Shown here piece by piece: positions 45,849 to 55,198 of a stretch of DNA of 64,000 nt. Both the position numbers and the translations under genes were made by a program. Source of the stretch: Desulforegulaceae bacterium (GTDB lineage Bacteria > Desulfobacterota > Desulfobacteria > Desulfobacterales > JACKCP01); contig JAVETN010000008.1 in NCBI GenBank assembly GCA_034006035.1, positions 1-64,000 of the forward strand. Direction: 5' to 3'. A model generated the notes under the pieces. The model was not told the DNA's origin, did not search any database, and saw only the letters and a program-made list of their open reading frames with translations. The first letter of the stretch is position 1. Every line of letters begins with the position of its first letter.

Positions 45849-46613
45849 AATAAGGTTTAAAGCCTCCTGGGCATCGTTGGAGGCTTTAGTCTCATCAGAA
45901 TAGGGCTCAGCCACTTTAAAATTTTCTGTTTCATTAAGCCAGGTCTCCCAGCTGTAAATAAGACCTGCACTAAAAGAGTCGCTGATTTTTTTTCTTAAAC
46001 CAATTGATAATGCCATTGCATTACCTTCGTATCTGTACCTGTTTTCAACTTCTCTTGTTCTATGATCTTTGTCTCTTACTTCAAAATCTTTTTGATAAAA
46101 GGTAAGGTTTGAATCAATATAGATGTCTTTGTTAATTGCATAGGAAAGATCCATTCCTATGTAAATTGAATTGGTTAAAGACGATGAGGCAGAAACTGAA
46201 GAAGGAACCAGCTTTTCTGAGTCTGCTGAGTCCACATTAACTGATGATTCAGACTGAAAATCATTTTTTCCCCTTGAGATTTTGTCTTCAAGAACTCTTT
46301 TGAACCTAAGTTTTGGAACAATTTCAAGCTTTTTATCATTGATATTAAAATCAAACTTATGTTTTATTTTTGCATCATAACTTCCATGGGGATTGATCTT
46401 GTATAATTCTTCATTTTTAAAGGGCTCTGAAGGTGGGTGAAATTTAGGTAAAAAACTATCAGGATCAAAAGGATTTACAAAAAAACTGTCTTCATTTTTA
46501 GCAGTTGTTTCGTCATAGAAATAGTTCTCACCTCTAAATTCTTCTGCAAAGCAAAAGAAAGATAGGTTTATTGTAATTAATATAAATGCTATAGCAGAAG
46601 TCAATTGTTTCAT
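45831..46613 (-). CDS. Putative outer-membrane beta-barrel protein
   Basis: 260 residues with a signal peptide (MKQLTSAIAFILITINLSFF, cleavage after CFA). The second half alternates hydrophobic and polar residues in strands (IGMDLSYAINKDIYIDSNLTF, ALSIGLRKKISDSFSAGLIY) and the chain ends LNLILRYDF with the terminal Phe recognised by the BAM complex. I recognise no named family; size suggests an 8- to 10-strand barrel. Confidence 0.65.
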   Translation of the reverse strand: MKQLTSAIAFILITINLSFFCFAEEFRGENYFYDETTAKNEDSFFVNPFDPDSFLPKFHPPSEPFKNEELYKINPHGSYDAKIKHKFDFNINDKKLEIVPKLRFKRVLEDKISRGKNDFQSESSVNVDSADSEKLVPSSVSASSSLTNSIYIGMDLSYAINKDIYIDSNLTFYQKDFEVRDKDHRTREVENRYRYEGNAMALSIGLRKKISDSFSAGLIYSWETWLNETENFKVAEPYSDETKASNDAQEALNLILRYDF

Positions 46614-46795
46614 TTTGTTTCTTAAATTTAAATTTTTACTAATAAAATTATTATAGTGTTTTCTGTAAAAAAAACAAGTCTCAATATAAAAAAATCAACA
46701 GCTGATCAATAATAATCAAGGTTTAGAGGTTTTTGAAATTTCAAAATTGATTCAGATTGCATAGGGGTTGATTCTACCCTATACAATTTGTTTTC

Positions 46796-47722
46796 TTAAA
46801 TTTTTAAGCTGTCAATTAAGTTTTTAATAGCTAAAGCTGATTTTTCAAGGGCTTTTTTTTCATCTGGTTCAAGTCTTATTTCAATGATTTCTTCTATTCC
46901 GTTTTTCCCAAGTTTTACAGGAACTCCCATAAAAATTCCGCTTATCCCATATTCACCTTCAAGGTAGGCGGCACAGGGCATAATTTTTTTCTTGTCAAAT
47001 AAAATAGCCTTTGTCATTTCAACTGCAGAAGAAGCAGGGGCGTAGTAGGCACTTCCTGTTTTGAGAAGACTTACTATTTCAGCTCCTCCAGTTCTTGTTC
47101 TTTCTACAATTTCTTCAAGCCTTTTTGGTTCAATCAGTTCTGTTACAGGAATTCCTGCTATGGTTGTAAATCTTGGAAGAGGAACCATTGTATCCCCATG
47201 CCCGCCTAGAACAAAAGCTTCAATGTTTTCAACTGAAACATCAAGCTCCATTGAAATAAATGTCTTAAATCTTGCTGAGTCCAGAACTCCAGCCATTCCT
47301 ATCACCTTGGTTTTTTTAAAACCGCTTGTTTTAAGAGCAATTTGGCACATGGCATCAAGTGGGTTGCTTATAATAATCAGGGTTGAATCAGGAGAATTTT
47401 CAGAAATTTTTTCAGTAACTTCCTTCATTATTTTTGAGTTAGTTTCAATCAGTTCATCTCGGCTCATTCCAGGTTTTCTTGGGATACCAGCAGTTATAAT
47501 AACAACATCAGAGTTTTTGGTGTAAGAATAATCCGAAGTTCCCATTATTTTTGAATCATGGCATTCAATGGGAGCAGCCTGGCTGAGGTCAAGAGCTTTT
47601 CCTTTTGGCATCTCTCCATTAACATCAACAAGCACAACATCGGATAATTGTTTTTCCGCAAGTCTTTGAGCCGCTGCAGCCCCCACATTCCCTGCTCCGA
47701 CTATGGTAACTTTTCTATTCAT
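46796..47722 (-). CDS. mdh: Malate dehydrogenase (LDH-like)
   Basis: 308 residues from ATG 47722: Rossmann motif [10 protein letters not shown] (about 8-17), the loop [12 protein letters not shown] whose Arg binds substrate, NPLDAM and the catalytic [12 protein letters not shown]. It oxidises malate to oxaloacetate with NAD. AAGAGGGGAATA before this ATG favours it over an in-frame ATG 54 bases upstream. It belongs to the LDH-like tetrameric branch common in anaerobes. Confidence 0.95.
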   Translation of the reverse strand: MNRKVTIVGAGNVGAAAAQRLAEKQLSDVVLVDVNGEMPKGKALDLSQAAPIECHDSKIMGTSDYSYTKNSDVVIITAGIPRKPGMSRDELIETNSKIMKEVTEKISENSPDSTLIIISNPLDAMCQIALKTSGFKKTKVIGMAGVLDSARFKTFISMELDVSVENIEAFVLGGHGDTMVPLPRFTTIAGIPVTELIEPKRLEEIVERTRTGGAEIVSLLKTGSAYYAPASSAVEMTKAILFDKKKIMPCAAYLEGEYGISGIFMGVPVKLGKNGIEEIIEIRLEPDEKKALEKSALAIKNLIDSLKI

Positions 47723-47859
47723 TATTCCCCTCTTAAAGTTTAATTTTACAGATATTTTTATTTTATGAACTCTCATTATATAAAATGGAATGAATTGGCA
47801 AGGTTTGCTATTGTTTTAAGATTGAAAATATATTAATTGTTATTTAACTTTCACAAAGC

Positions 47860-48765
47860 ATGGAGTTTAATAATTTTATGACTCTAAAGAAAAAAATATA
47901 TTCAATCAACAAAGAAGCCTTGCTTTATTATTCTCAGGGAATGTATGAAGAATCTCTTTTGAAATACAAAACCCTTCTTAAGCTTGTTTCTAAAATTAGA
48001 GGTTTGAAAAATAAAGAGGAAATTAAAAAAAAGATTGATGAAAAAACAGTAGAAATAAAACAAAAGCTTAGTTTTTATGAAAGAGAAGGGGTTAATACTG
48101 AACTTTCAGATTCTAAAAAAGAAATAATTAAAAAACTTTTTTCTGATGCGGAAGATGATCCTGAGCATAAAAAATTTGAAGAAGCTCTTGCACTTGCAAA
48201 GTTTGGGCAATTCAGTGATTCAATAAAAGAAATGACCCCTTTTCTTGAAAATAGAAAGCTGAAAATAGATGCTGGGAGAAATATAATCAGATGTTATGAG
48301 GCCATGGAAAAAATTGAAGATATAATTCCTCTAGTAAATAAGTGGAAAGAAAAATCTTTGTTTTCTGAAAAAGAAGTTCTTCATTTCATAGAATCTTCAA
48401 AAGCAAATGCTCTTGTTGAAGCTGATTCAGATTCCAATGAATATTTAGAAGATTCCTGCTCACCAGAAATAATGGAAATCGATTCTGTGGGAATTAAGTT
48501 CAGCGGAAGCGAAAGGTTTGACTCTGATCCCATTGAACTCGATGTAAGTTTTCAAACAGGAAACCATCTCAGCCTGATTATCTCCAGCAAGGAAAAGGGA
48601 ATTATTGATAGCCTTGATGTAGGCGTAAAGCTAAAAGATATGTGTTTTTATTCTCCAATAGCTGTTTTTAAAAGCACAGGTATTATTTTATCAAAACATC
48701 AGATAGGCAGCGGGCCTAAAAAAGGTGACTGGTGTTTGGATCTGGAAATTAAAAACCCCAGTTAA
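47860..48765 (+). CDS. TPR-like protein upstream of a small GTPase
   Basis: 301 residues. The first 190 are helical with tetratricopeptide-like pairs (NKEALLYYSQGMYEESLLKY, EALALAKFGQFSDSIKEM, GRNIIRCYEAMEKI); the last 100 are beta-rich (IMEIDSVGIKFSG, LDVSFQTGNHLSLII) with no motif I know. It is the first gene of a run that continues, 13 bases later, with an MglA-like GTPase, so it may be a partner or effector of it. Confidence 0.65.
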   Translation: MEFNNFMTLKKKIYSINKEALLYYSQGMYEESLLKYKTLLKLVSKIRGLKNKEEIKKKIDEKTVEIKQKLSFYEREGVNTELSDSKKEIIKKLFSDAEDDPEHKKFEEALALAKFGQFSDSIKEMTPFLENRKLKIDAGRNIIRCYEAMEKIEDIIPLVNKWKEKSLFSEKEVLHFIESSKANALVEADSDSNEYLEDSCSPEIMEIDSVGIKFSGSERFDSDPIELDVSFQTGNHLSLIISSKEKGIIDSLDVGVKLKDMCFYSPIAVFKSTGIILSKHQIGSGPKKGDWCLDLEIKNPS

Positions 48766-48778
48766 AGGAATTAGTTAA

Positions 48779-49393
48779 ATGGCTGTATTTAATATTCAAA
48801 CTCGGGAAATTGAATGTAAAATTGTTTTTTACGGGCCTGGGCGCGGTGGTAAAACAACCAATCTTGAATATATTCATAAAACATTTAAAAAAAATATCAC
48901 CGGAGATCTGGTTTCAATAGATACCCAGGGTGATCGAACTTTGTTCTTTGATTTTTTACCTATAGGTCTAGGTAAAATAAGGGGTTGTGAGGTAAAAGTT
49001 CAACTTTTTACAGTTCCGGGTCAACCCCAGTATGCATCAACAAGAAAGCTTGTTTTAAAGGGAGCAGATGGGATAGTTTTTGTAGCTGATTCTTTAAAAG
49101 TTCAGAGAAAAAATAACATCTTATCCCTCCAGGATCTTCACGACAATCTTAAGGAATACGATAGAAATATTTTTAAAGTTCCCCTGGTCCTTCAATATAA
49201 TAAACGAGATCTGCTTGACCAGGGTTTACCTCTTCTTGAGGTGGAAACAATGGAAAAAGATTTAAACAGGCAGCTTAAGGTTCCCTCATTTCCAGGAAGT
49301 GCAATCAGAGGTGACGGGGTTGGTCAAGCTTTAAAAAAGTGTCTTGAACTCACCCTTGAAAATCTTCAAAAAGAGCTTAATTGGGCTGGTTGA
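48779..49393 (+). CDS. MglA-like small GTPase
   Basis: 204 residues, a Ras-like G domain: P-loop GPGRGGKTT (19-27), FDFLPI, TVPGQPQY in place of the usual DxxG, and NKRD as G4. The TVPGQ substitution is typical of MglA, the GTPase that sets front-rear polarity in Myxococcus. A paralogue with the same motifs is encoded at 61711. Here the neighbours are a TPR-like protein and a DUF4388/cNMP protein, and there is no roadblock gene, so its activating partner is not obvious. Confidence 0.9.
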   Translation: MAVFNIQTREIECKIVFYGPGRGGKTTNLEYIHKTFKKNITGDLVSIDTQGDRTLFFDFLPIGLGKIRGCEVKVQLFTVPGQPQYASTRKLVLKGADGIVFVADSLKVQRKNNILSLQDLHDNLKEYDRNIFKVPLVLQYNKRDLLDQGLPLLEVETMEKDLNRQLKVPSFPGSAIRGDGVGQALKKCLELTLENLQKELNWAG

Positions 49394-49398
49394 TAAGT

Positions 49399-50541
49399 AT
49401 GATCGTAACTAATTTATTATCTGGCAGTCTTGGCTTTATATCTTTTGCAGATGTTTTGCAGCTTCTTGGATCAACTGCTTCAAGCGGTATTCTTGAAATT
49501 ACTGATGATAAAGACTTAAAAGTAAAAATTTTTTTTGAAAAAGGCGAAGTTGTTCATGCACAGACAAAAGAACTAAAAGGCGAGCCAGCCTTTTTTCTGC
49601 CTTTTTCATGGAAGAAAGGCTATTTTAAATTTTTATTAAATAGTACAGATTTTGAAAAATCCATAGAAAACAATCTTACAGGACTGATACTTGAAGGCTT
49701 AAGATTGCTTGACGAAGGAAAATTATCACCTAAATCAGATATCACTGACTTTGGTGAAGATATTCCTTTCTTAAAGGGCAGGTTTATTGATTATAGTGAA
49801 ATAGTGGATGAAGAATATTTTGAAAAAGATGAAATGATTGTAAAAGAAGGCAGGTACGGTTCTTGGATTTGGGTGATTCTTGACGGGATTGTTCAAATTA
49901 ACAAAAGTTTTTCAGGAAAAAGCATTCCCATTGTCCAGCTTGGCAGAGGCGGATTTATTGGAAGCCTTTCTTCATTTTCAAGGGGGGACAGACCAAGAAG
50001 TGCCACTGTAAAAGCAATTTCACCGGTTCAGCTTGGAGTGCTTGATGCCCAGTCTCTTTCCAAAGAATATTCAACATATTCTGATTTACTGAAAGCATAT
50101 TTTATCTCAATAGATAATAGACTGAGAAAGATAACAAACGTTTGTGCCCGAATTTACGCCAATGGAATAAGAGAGGTTTCCAACAAAGAACAATTAAAAA
50201 ACATTATTCCTGAAAAGCTTAAAAATAGAAATCCGGGAATAGTAAAGTCTGGAACAGCACAGCTTTATTTAGAGTGTTCCGGTAAATTTCTTGATCTTGG
50301 CAAAATTGTAAAAGGTGAAATTGTTGGAGAACTTCCTTTTGTAGAAACAAAAAATGATTATAGTTTTTATCTTGAAGGTGACAAGGATTTTTCCATAGAA
50401 ATTCTTGATAAAAACGAGCTTAATAAAGAGTTTTCAATAATGTCTGAAAACATAAAAAAAATGGCGGAGTTTACAGGCTCAAGCTTATCAACCACAACTT
50501 TGAGACTGGCTTCAAAACTTACGGTATTATGCAAAAGATAA
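49399..50541 (+). CDS. DUF4388 and cyclic-nucleotide-binding-domain protein
   Basis: About 380 residues. The N-terminal part (LLSGSLGFISFADVLQLLGS, SGILEITDDKD, KVKIFFEKGEVVHAQ) is a DUF4388 domain, often found with MglA-type GTPases. The middle (DEMIVKEGRYGSWIWVILDG, GRGGFIGSLSSFSRGDRPRS) is a cNMP-type beta-barrel, although the phosphate-binding cassette is weak. There is no DNA-binding motif. It probably senses a nucleotide or protein signal for the adjacent GTPase. ATG 49399 lies five bases after the GTPase stop. Confidence 0.8.
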   Translation: MIVTNLLSGSLGFISFADVLQLLGSTASSGILEITDDKDLKVKIFFEKGEVVHAQTKELKGEPAFFLPFSWKKGYFKFLLNSTDFEKSIENNLTGLILEGLRLLDEGKLSPKSDITDFGEDIPFLKGRFIDYSEIVDEEYFEKDEMIVKEGRYGSWIWVILDGIVQINKSFSGKSIPIVQLGRGGFIGSLSSFSRGDRPRSATVKAISPVQLGVLDAQSLSKEYSTYSDLLKAYFISIDNRLRKITNVCARIYANGIREVSNKEQLKNIIPEKLKNRNPGIVKSGTAQLYLECSGKFLDLGKIVKGEIVGELPFVETKNDYSFYLEGDKDFSIEILDKNELNKEFSIMSENIKKMAEFTGSSLSTTTLRLASKLTVLCKR

Positions 50542-50558
50542 ATTAAGGCAGGTTGAAA

Positions 50559-50906
50559 ATGAAAGTGGAAAGAAGGAAATATCCCCATAGGTCAGAATCA
50601 GCTAATCTTGTATATTTTGCAATATTTTATCCTGATAAAACTTTAAAACAACAGGGCATGGGAAAAACTATCAATATAAGTGAGGGCGGAATTCTTCTTG
50701 AAACCCATGAAAAACTTATTGATGATCAATTAATTTCTTTAAGTCTTGGACTTAATAATGAAACTGTTGATTTAGAGGCAAAACTTGTACATTTCACCAA
50801 AAATAAAGAAGGACTTTATCATTCAGGCCTTTCTTTTATAATAGATTCAATTAAAAAAACTGAAGCAATAAAAAAATACATAACTATATTTGAACAAATG
50901 AAATAA
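50559..50906 (+). CDS. PilZ domain protein
   Basis: 115 residues. The N-terminal RRKYPHR gives the RxxxR box and NISEGG the (D/N)xSxxG box that bind cyclic di-GMP. The remaining strands complete a single PilZ barrel. ATG 50559 is preceded by AAGGCAGG at a good distance. In this run it would connect cyclic di-GMP to the GTPase and DUF4388 protein. Confidence 0.85.
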   Translation: MKVERRKYPHRSESANLVYFAIFYPDKTLKQQGMGKTINISEGGILLETHEKLIDDQLISLSLGLNNETVDLEAKLVHFTKNKEGLYHSGLSFIIDSIKKTEAIKKYITIFEQMK

Positions 50907-50914
50907 ATTAAATT

Positions 50915-51475
50915 ATGAAAACTATTCTCGGTGTTATTTCCGATACCCATATGTACAAAGCTGACAAAGAGCTTGAGTTTTTAAATGAAATTGTTTTTAA
51001 AAATGCATCAAAAATCATTCATTGTGGAGATCTTGTTTCTCTTAATGTTCTTGATGGGTTTTCAAATAAGAAAGTAATAGCTGTTTCTGGTAATATGGAT
51101 GGTTCCAATGTTAGAAATGTTTATCCTTTTATTGAAAAAATAACTGTTTCAGGAGTTAATTTTCTTATTCTTCATGGAAACGGGTACTATTCAAACTTTT
51201 TTAATTCACTCCAAAATGAATTTCCAGACTTCAATGTTTTTTTATATGGACATACCCATAAACCTTTAATAAATAAAATCGGCAAAAATATTTTTTTTAA
51301 TCCAGGTTCTTTTTCATATAACAGAGTCAAAGACCCTTCAAGAAGTGCAGGGCTTATTGAAATTGAAGATGAAAAAGCAGTTTTTAAAATTATTGATCTT
51401 TCAAAGATTTCACAAAAAAAATTTACAATTAAAGAGGTTTTAGATGTCAGACACAATAAAGGAAACTTTTTTTAA
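50915..51475 (+). CDS. YfcE/MJ0936-type metallophosphoesterase
   Basis: 186 residues with the full metal-site set: SDTHMY, HCGDLV, SGNMDG, LHGNG and YGHTHKP, then [10 protein letters not shown]. These small enzymes cleave phosphodiesters such as model substrates or cyclic nucleotides with two metal ions. The gene lies 8 bases after the PilZ gene, and its end overlaps purC by 32 bases. Confidence 0.88.
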   Translation: MKTILGVISDTHMYKADKELEFLNEIVFKNASKIIHCGDLVSLNVLDGFSNKKVIAVSGNMDGSNVRNVYPFIEKITVSGVNFLILHGNGYYSNFFNSLQNEFPDFNVFLYGHTHKPLINKIGKNIFFNPGSFSYNRVKDPSRSAGLIEIEDEKAVFKIIDLSKISQKKFTIKEVLDVRHNKGNFF

Positions 51476-52340
51476 GGATTTGAATCTTGTAAACCAGGGC
51501 AAAGTCAGGGATCTTTATGACCTTGGTGATTCAATTCTTATGGTAGCAACAGACAGAATTTCTGCATTTGATGTGATTTTACCAAATCCTGTGCCAGAAA
51601 AAGGAAAGATTTTAACCCAACTATCATTATTCTGGTTTGATTTTTTAAAAGACATTGTGCCGAATCATCTTATTTCAGCAAATATAGACGATTATCCAAA
51701 AGAGTGCCTTAAATACAAAGCTCAGCTTGAAGGCAGAAGTATGCTTGTAAAAAAAGCTAAGCCCTTTCCTGTGGAATGTGTTGCAAGAGGTTATATTTCA
51801 GGTTCGGGCTGGAAGTCATATTTAAAGACCAAAGAAGTTTGTAAAATTAAATTGCCGGATAATTTAAAAGAATCAGACAAACTTCCTGAAGTGCTTTATA
51901 CACCTTCAACAAAAGAAGAAGTGGGCACCCATGATGTAAATATTTCCTTTGAAGAGTCCGCAGCTCTTATAGGAAATGAAAATGCAAAAAGATTAAAAGA
52001 GCTTACCCTTGAAATATATAAAAAAGCTTCTGATTATGCTCTTACAAAAGGGATAATAATTGCAGACACTAAATTTGAGTTTGGAATTTATGATAATGAA
52101 ATAATTTTAATTGACGAGGTTTTAACTCCTGATTCTTCACGGTTTTGGCCAAAATCAAAATATTTACCAGGCGGTTCCCAGCCAAGTTTTGATAAGCAGT
52201 TTGTAAGAGACTATCTTGAAAAAATAAATTGGGACAAAACTCCTCCAGCCCCTTATCTTCCTGATGATGTTATAAATAAAACTGCAGATAAATATAAAGA
52301 AGCCCTTTTAAAAATTGCAGGTGAAAAATATGCAGTTTAG
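51444..52340 (+). CDS. purC: Phosphoribosylaminoimidazole-succinocarboxamide synthase
   Basis: 298 residues, the longer (yeast-like) form of SAICAR synthetase: [67 protein letters not shown] and [20 protein letters not shown]. It catalyses the eighth step of purine synthesis. Its ATG lies inside the preceding gene (32-base overlap). Confidence 0.96.
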   Translation: MSDTIKETFFKDLNLVNQGKVRDLYDLGDSILMVATDRISAFDVILPNPVPEKGKILTQLSLFWFDFLKDIVPNHLISANIDDYPKECLKYKAQLEGRSMLVKKAKPFPVECVARGYISGSGWKSYLKTKEVCKIKLPDNLKESDKLPEVLYTPSTKEEVGTHDVNISFEESAALIGNENAKRLKELTLEIYKKASDYALTKGIIIADTKFEFGIYDNEIILIDEVLTPDSSRFWPKSKYLPGGSQPSFDKQFVRDYLEKINWDKTPPAPYLPDDVINKTADKYKEALLKIAGEKYAV

Positions 52341-53310
52341 AGATATCTCTATTAATGATATTGACTTTAACTATAGTTTGTTCAGGCTTTTTCCTGTGGA
52401 AACAAAAACTTTTAATAATCTTTTTTTAAATATTGAAAAGCTAGGGGTTTTATCTCCTCCTATTCTTATTGAAGATAAAAATTTAAAAAAGTTTATTGTG
52501 GTAGATGGTTTTAAACGTTTGCTTTCAGTCCTAAAATCAGAGAAAAAAAATTGCAGCTGTCTTGTTATGGATTATAGTGCTGACTCTTTTTTAAAAGGAT
52601 TTTATTTAAAGTTTTTAGATAAAGAGATTGAAAATTTTGATGAATCTTTAAACTTTTACGCTAAATCAAAACTTTATAAAATTCTTTCAGGAATAAATGA
52701 AATTTTTCCAAAAATTAATATTAAAGCTGAAAAAGATTTTTGGTTTGGCAAAAATAAAGACTTTATCAATAAAATCATTTCTTTTTCAAAAGCCCCTTTT
52801 TATATCCAAGATGCTTTTTTAAAAGGAGTAATTGCTCTTCCCCTTTTATTTGATCTACTAAATCATGAAGAAGATGAAATAAAAAGCATCTTGATCTTTT
52901 TTAAAAACTTATCACCCAACCTAAACAGACAAAGAGAACTTCTTAATCTTTTGGAAGAACTGGCCCATATTGAAGATAAGGATATTTCTGAAATTATAAA
53001 TCAAAATAGAATAAATCAAATTATTTTAGATGAGAAATTGTCTAAACCCCAGAAATTAAACATTATTATTAAGTTTTTGACAGAAAAAAGATATCCTGAA
53101 ATGATAAAATTGAAAGATAAATTTCAATTACTTGCTAAAGAATCTGGATTTGAAAAAAATCCTAAAATAATTCCTCCTAAAAACTTTGAAAACATTGATT
53201 TCAAAGTTGAACTTAGCTTTAATAGTCTTGAAACTTATATTAATTTATGTGAAAAGATGAGTGAAAATATAAAAAAAGGCTATATAGAAAAGTTTGTCAA
53301 TCTTACTTAG
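52330..53310 (+). CDS. ParB-like nuclease-domain protein
   Basis: About 326 residues. The N-terminal 90 residues follow the ParB/sulfiredoxin fold: [30 protein letters not shown] and [15 protein letters not shown], where the GFKR segment corresponds to the GERR box of ParB. The rest is helical and lacks a recognisable ParB centromere-binding motif. It is probably not the chromosomal ParB, since no parA is nearby. ATG 52330 is used; it overlaps the purC stop by 11 bases. Confidence 0.7.
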   Translation: MQFRDISINDIDFNYSLFRLFPVETKTFNNLFLNIEKLGVLSPPILIEDKNLKKFIVVDGFKRLLSVLKSEKKNCSCLVMDYSADSFLKGFYLKFLDKEIENFDESLNFYAKSKLYKILSGINEIFPKINIKAEKDFWFGKNKDFINKIISFSKAPFYIQDAFLKGVIALPLLFDLLNHEEDEIKSILIFFKNLSPNLNRQRELLNLLEELAHIEDKDISEIINQNRINQIILDEKLSKPQKLNIIIKFLTEKRYPEMIKLKDKFQLLAKESGFEKNPKIIPPKNFENIDFKVELSFNSLETYINLCEKMSENIKKGYIEKFVNLT

Positions 53311-53413
53311 TCTTTTTTAATTCCGATTTTAAAAGATATTTTTACAATCGAAAATTTGATTTCATGGGTTTAATTAAATTTATTTACAATTTTAAAGAAA
53401 GAAGGGTAGGAAA

Positions 53414-53839
53414 ATGAAAAAAAGTTTTATTTGTTTTTCATTGGCTTTTACCTTGTTCTTTGGGTCAGCAACTTTTGCTTTAGCTTCAGACATTCTTATT
53501 ATTGCAAACAAAGGAGTATCTGAAAGTTCTTTATCAAAAGATCAGCTTCAAAGAATTTTTTTGGGTAAAATGTCAAGATGGGAAAATGGAGACAGGGTTT
53601 ATTTTTGTCTCTTAAAAAATGAATTACTTGATGAATTTACCCAGGATTATCTGGGACAAAATTCTTCAAACTTTGTAAGATATTGGAAAAAAGAAGTTTT
53701 TACAGGAAAAGGCTCAATGCCTCCTTTTTATGAAAAAGATGAAGATTTAATTCAATATGTATCCCAGAAAAAGGGAGCAATAGGCTTTGTTTCATCTGGT
53801 GCAAATACAGACAGTGTTAAAGTTATCAGTGTGAAATAA
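53414..53839 (+). CDS. Small PstS-like periplasmic binding protein
   Basis: 141 residues with a signal peptide (CFSLAFTLFFGSATFALA). The mature chain, ILIIANKGVSESSLSKDQLQ, IFLGKMSRWENGDRVY and KGAIGFVSSG, resembles one lobe of phosphate-binding (PstS) proteins. Such short versions often sit beside a porin and no ABC transporter, as here (the porin-like gene starts 31 bases later). The ligand could be phosphate or another oxyanion. Confidence 0.75.
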   Translation: MKKSFICFSLAFTLFFGSATFALASDILIIANKGVSESSLSKDQLQRIFLGKMSRWENGDRVYFCLLKNELLDEFTQDYLGQNSSNFVRYWKKEVFTGKGSMPPFYEKDEDLIQYVSQKKGAIGFVSSGANTDSVKVISVK

Positions 53840-53870
53840 TTTTGTAAGAAATTTTTTAAGGAGGTAAGCA

Positions 53871-55136
53871 ATGAAAAAATATATTAAATATTTGCTGGCA
53901 ATTTGCATTGTATTTACAGCTTTTTCTGTGTCTGCAGTTGAGTTTGGTGATATTTCAATGGGAAGTAATGTTGAAATTCATGGCTTTATTTCTCAGGGTT
54001 ATATGCAGTCCAGTCATAATAATTTTTTTGGTGAAACTGATGATGGAACAGCAGAATTTTCTGAGGTAGGATTTAACCTTGGTACTGATTTAGGTGATAA
54101 TCTTCGTTTAGGTATTCAGATTTTTTCAAGAAAACTTGGTGAGTTTGGAAAAGGTGAAGTTGAAATAGACTGGGCCTATGGTGACTATAGGTATAAAGAC
54201 TGGCTTGGTATCCGTGCAGGTAAAATGAAGCTCCCCCACGGACTTCATAATACAACAAGAGATATTGACTTTTTAAGAACAAATATTTTTTTACCCCAGT
54301 CTGTATATAATGAAGCCTGGAGAGATTCAGTTGCAGCAATTCAAGGTGGAGAAGTTTATGGTGATATCTACCTTGGAAAAGCTGGAAACTTTTCATATCA
54401 GTTCCAGGGGGGGATTTGTGAATTTGATGTAGATTCAGGAGTTGTTACTACCACAAAAGATCAATTAAAACTTAAGGGGATGGATTTTGATATTAAAGAC
54501 TCAACCTCTCATTATGGAGCAGCTACTGGTTTGGTTTGGTCAGCTCCTGTTGATGGATTAAAGTTTTCCTTAACTGGATGGGTGGTAAATTTCACACTTA
54601 AGGGCGAGACAACTGTCGTTTCAGATGAGACGCTTAAGTTTGAAATGGAAATGGAAACAAAATCAAGACAATGGACTGGTTCAATTCAATATGAAATAGG
54701 GGATTTTATAATTTCAGGGGAATATTCAAGAAATTATTATGATTTCTGGAGTGAAGCCGATAAAATTGGAAATTCTCATGATAAATTGGAAACAGAAGGT
54801 TATTATGGAGCTGTTTCATATAGATTTACAGACTGGATGGAAATAGGGACCTATTATTCAGTATATTATGCTGATATAGATGATAAGGACGGAAAGTCGA
54901 ATACAATAGATTCTAATCCTAGTAAAGCAGCTGGTTACAAAGATCATGATGCATGGCTAAAAGATCTTTGTCTTTCCTTTAAATTTGATCTTTCAGACAA
55001 CTGGGTATTAAAAGTTGAAGGTCATAAAATGGACGGTGCTGCTATTTTGATGAAAGGAATAAATACTTTTGACGGTAAGCTTCAGACAGAACAAGATTGG
55101 TATCTTGGAGCTGCTAAATTAACATTCAGTTTCTAA
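53871..55136 (+). CDS. Outer-membrane porin-like protein
   Basis: 421 residues with a signal peptide (YLLAICIVFTAFSVSAVE). The body is a succession of amphipathic strands (HGFISQGYMQSSHNNFFG, IRAGKMKLPHGLHNTTRDID, YYGAVSYRFTDWMEIGTYY) ending LTFSF with terminal Phe, as in porins; length fits a 16-strand barrel. The RAGKMKLPHGL.N..RD segment is typical of a group of deltaproteobacterial porins paired with PstS-like proteins. A GGAGG lies just before the ATG. Confidence 0.8.
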   Translation: MKKYIKYLLAICIVFTAFSVSAVEFGDISMGSNVEIHGFISQGYMQSSHNNFFGETDDGTAEFSEVGFNLGTDLGDNLRLGIQIFSRKLGEFGKGEVEIDWAYGDYRYKDWLGIRAGKMKLPHGLHNTTRDIDFLRTNIFLPQSVYNEAWRDSVAAIQGGEVYGDIYLGKAGNFSYQFQGGICEFDVDSGVVTTTKDQLKLKGMDFDIKDSTSHYGAATGLVWSAPVDGLKFSLTGWVVNFTLKGETTVVSDETLKFEMEMETKSRQWTGSIQYEIGDFIISGEYSRNYYDFWSEADKIGNSHDKLETEGYYGAVSYRFTDWMEIGTYYSVYYADIDDKDGKSNTIDSNPSKAAGYKDHDAWLKDLCLSFKFDLSDNWVLKVEGHKMDGAAILMKGINTFDGKLQTEQDWYLGAAKLTFSF

Positions 55137-55146
55137 AAAATCATAT

Positions 55147-55178
55147 AAATCCGCTGAGTTTTTCAGCGGATTTTTTTT
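55147..55178 (+). terminator. Terminator after the porin gene
   Basis: AAATCCGCTGA (55147-55157) and TCAGCGGATTT (55163-55173) form a perfect 11-base stem followed by eight or more T. It separates the porin pair from the next three genes. Confidence 0.95.
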
Positions 55179-55198
55179 AAGCTGCTGGAGGTGGATTA

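Noticed and set aside
46761-46782. Hairpin ATAGGG/CCCTAT after mdh as a terminator
   Set aside because: No T run on the minus strand; stem only six bases.
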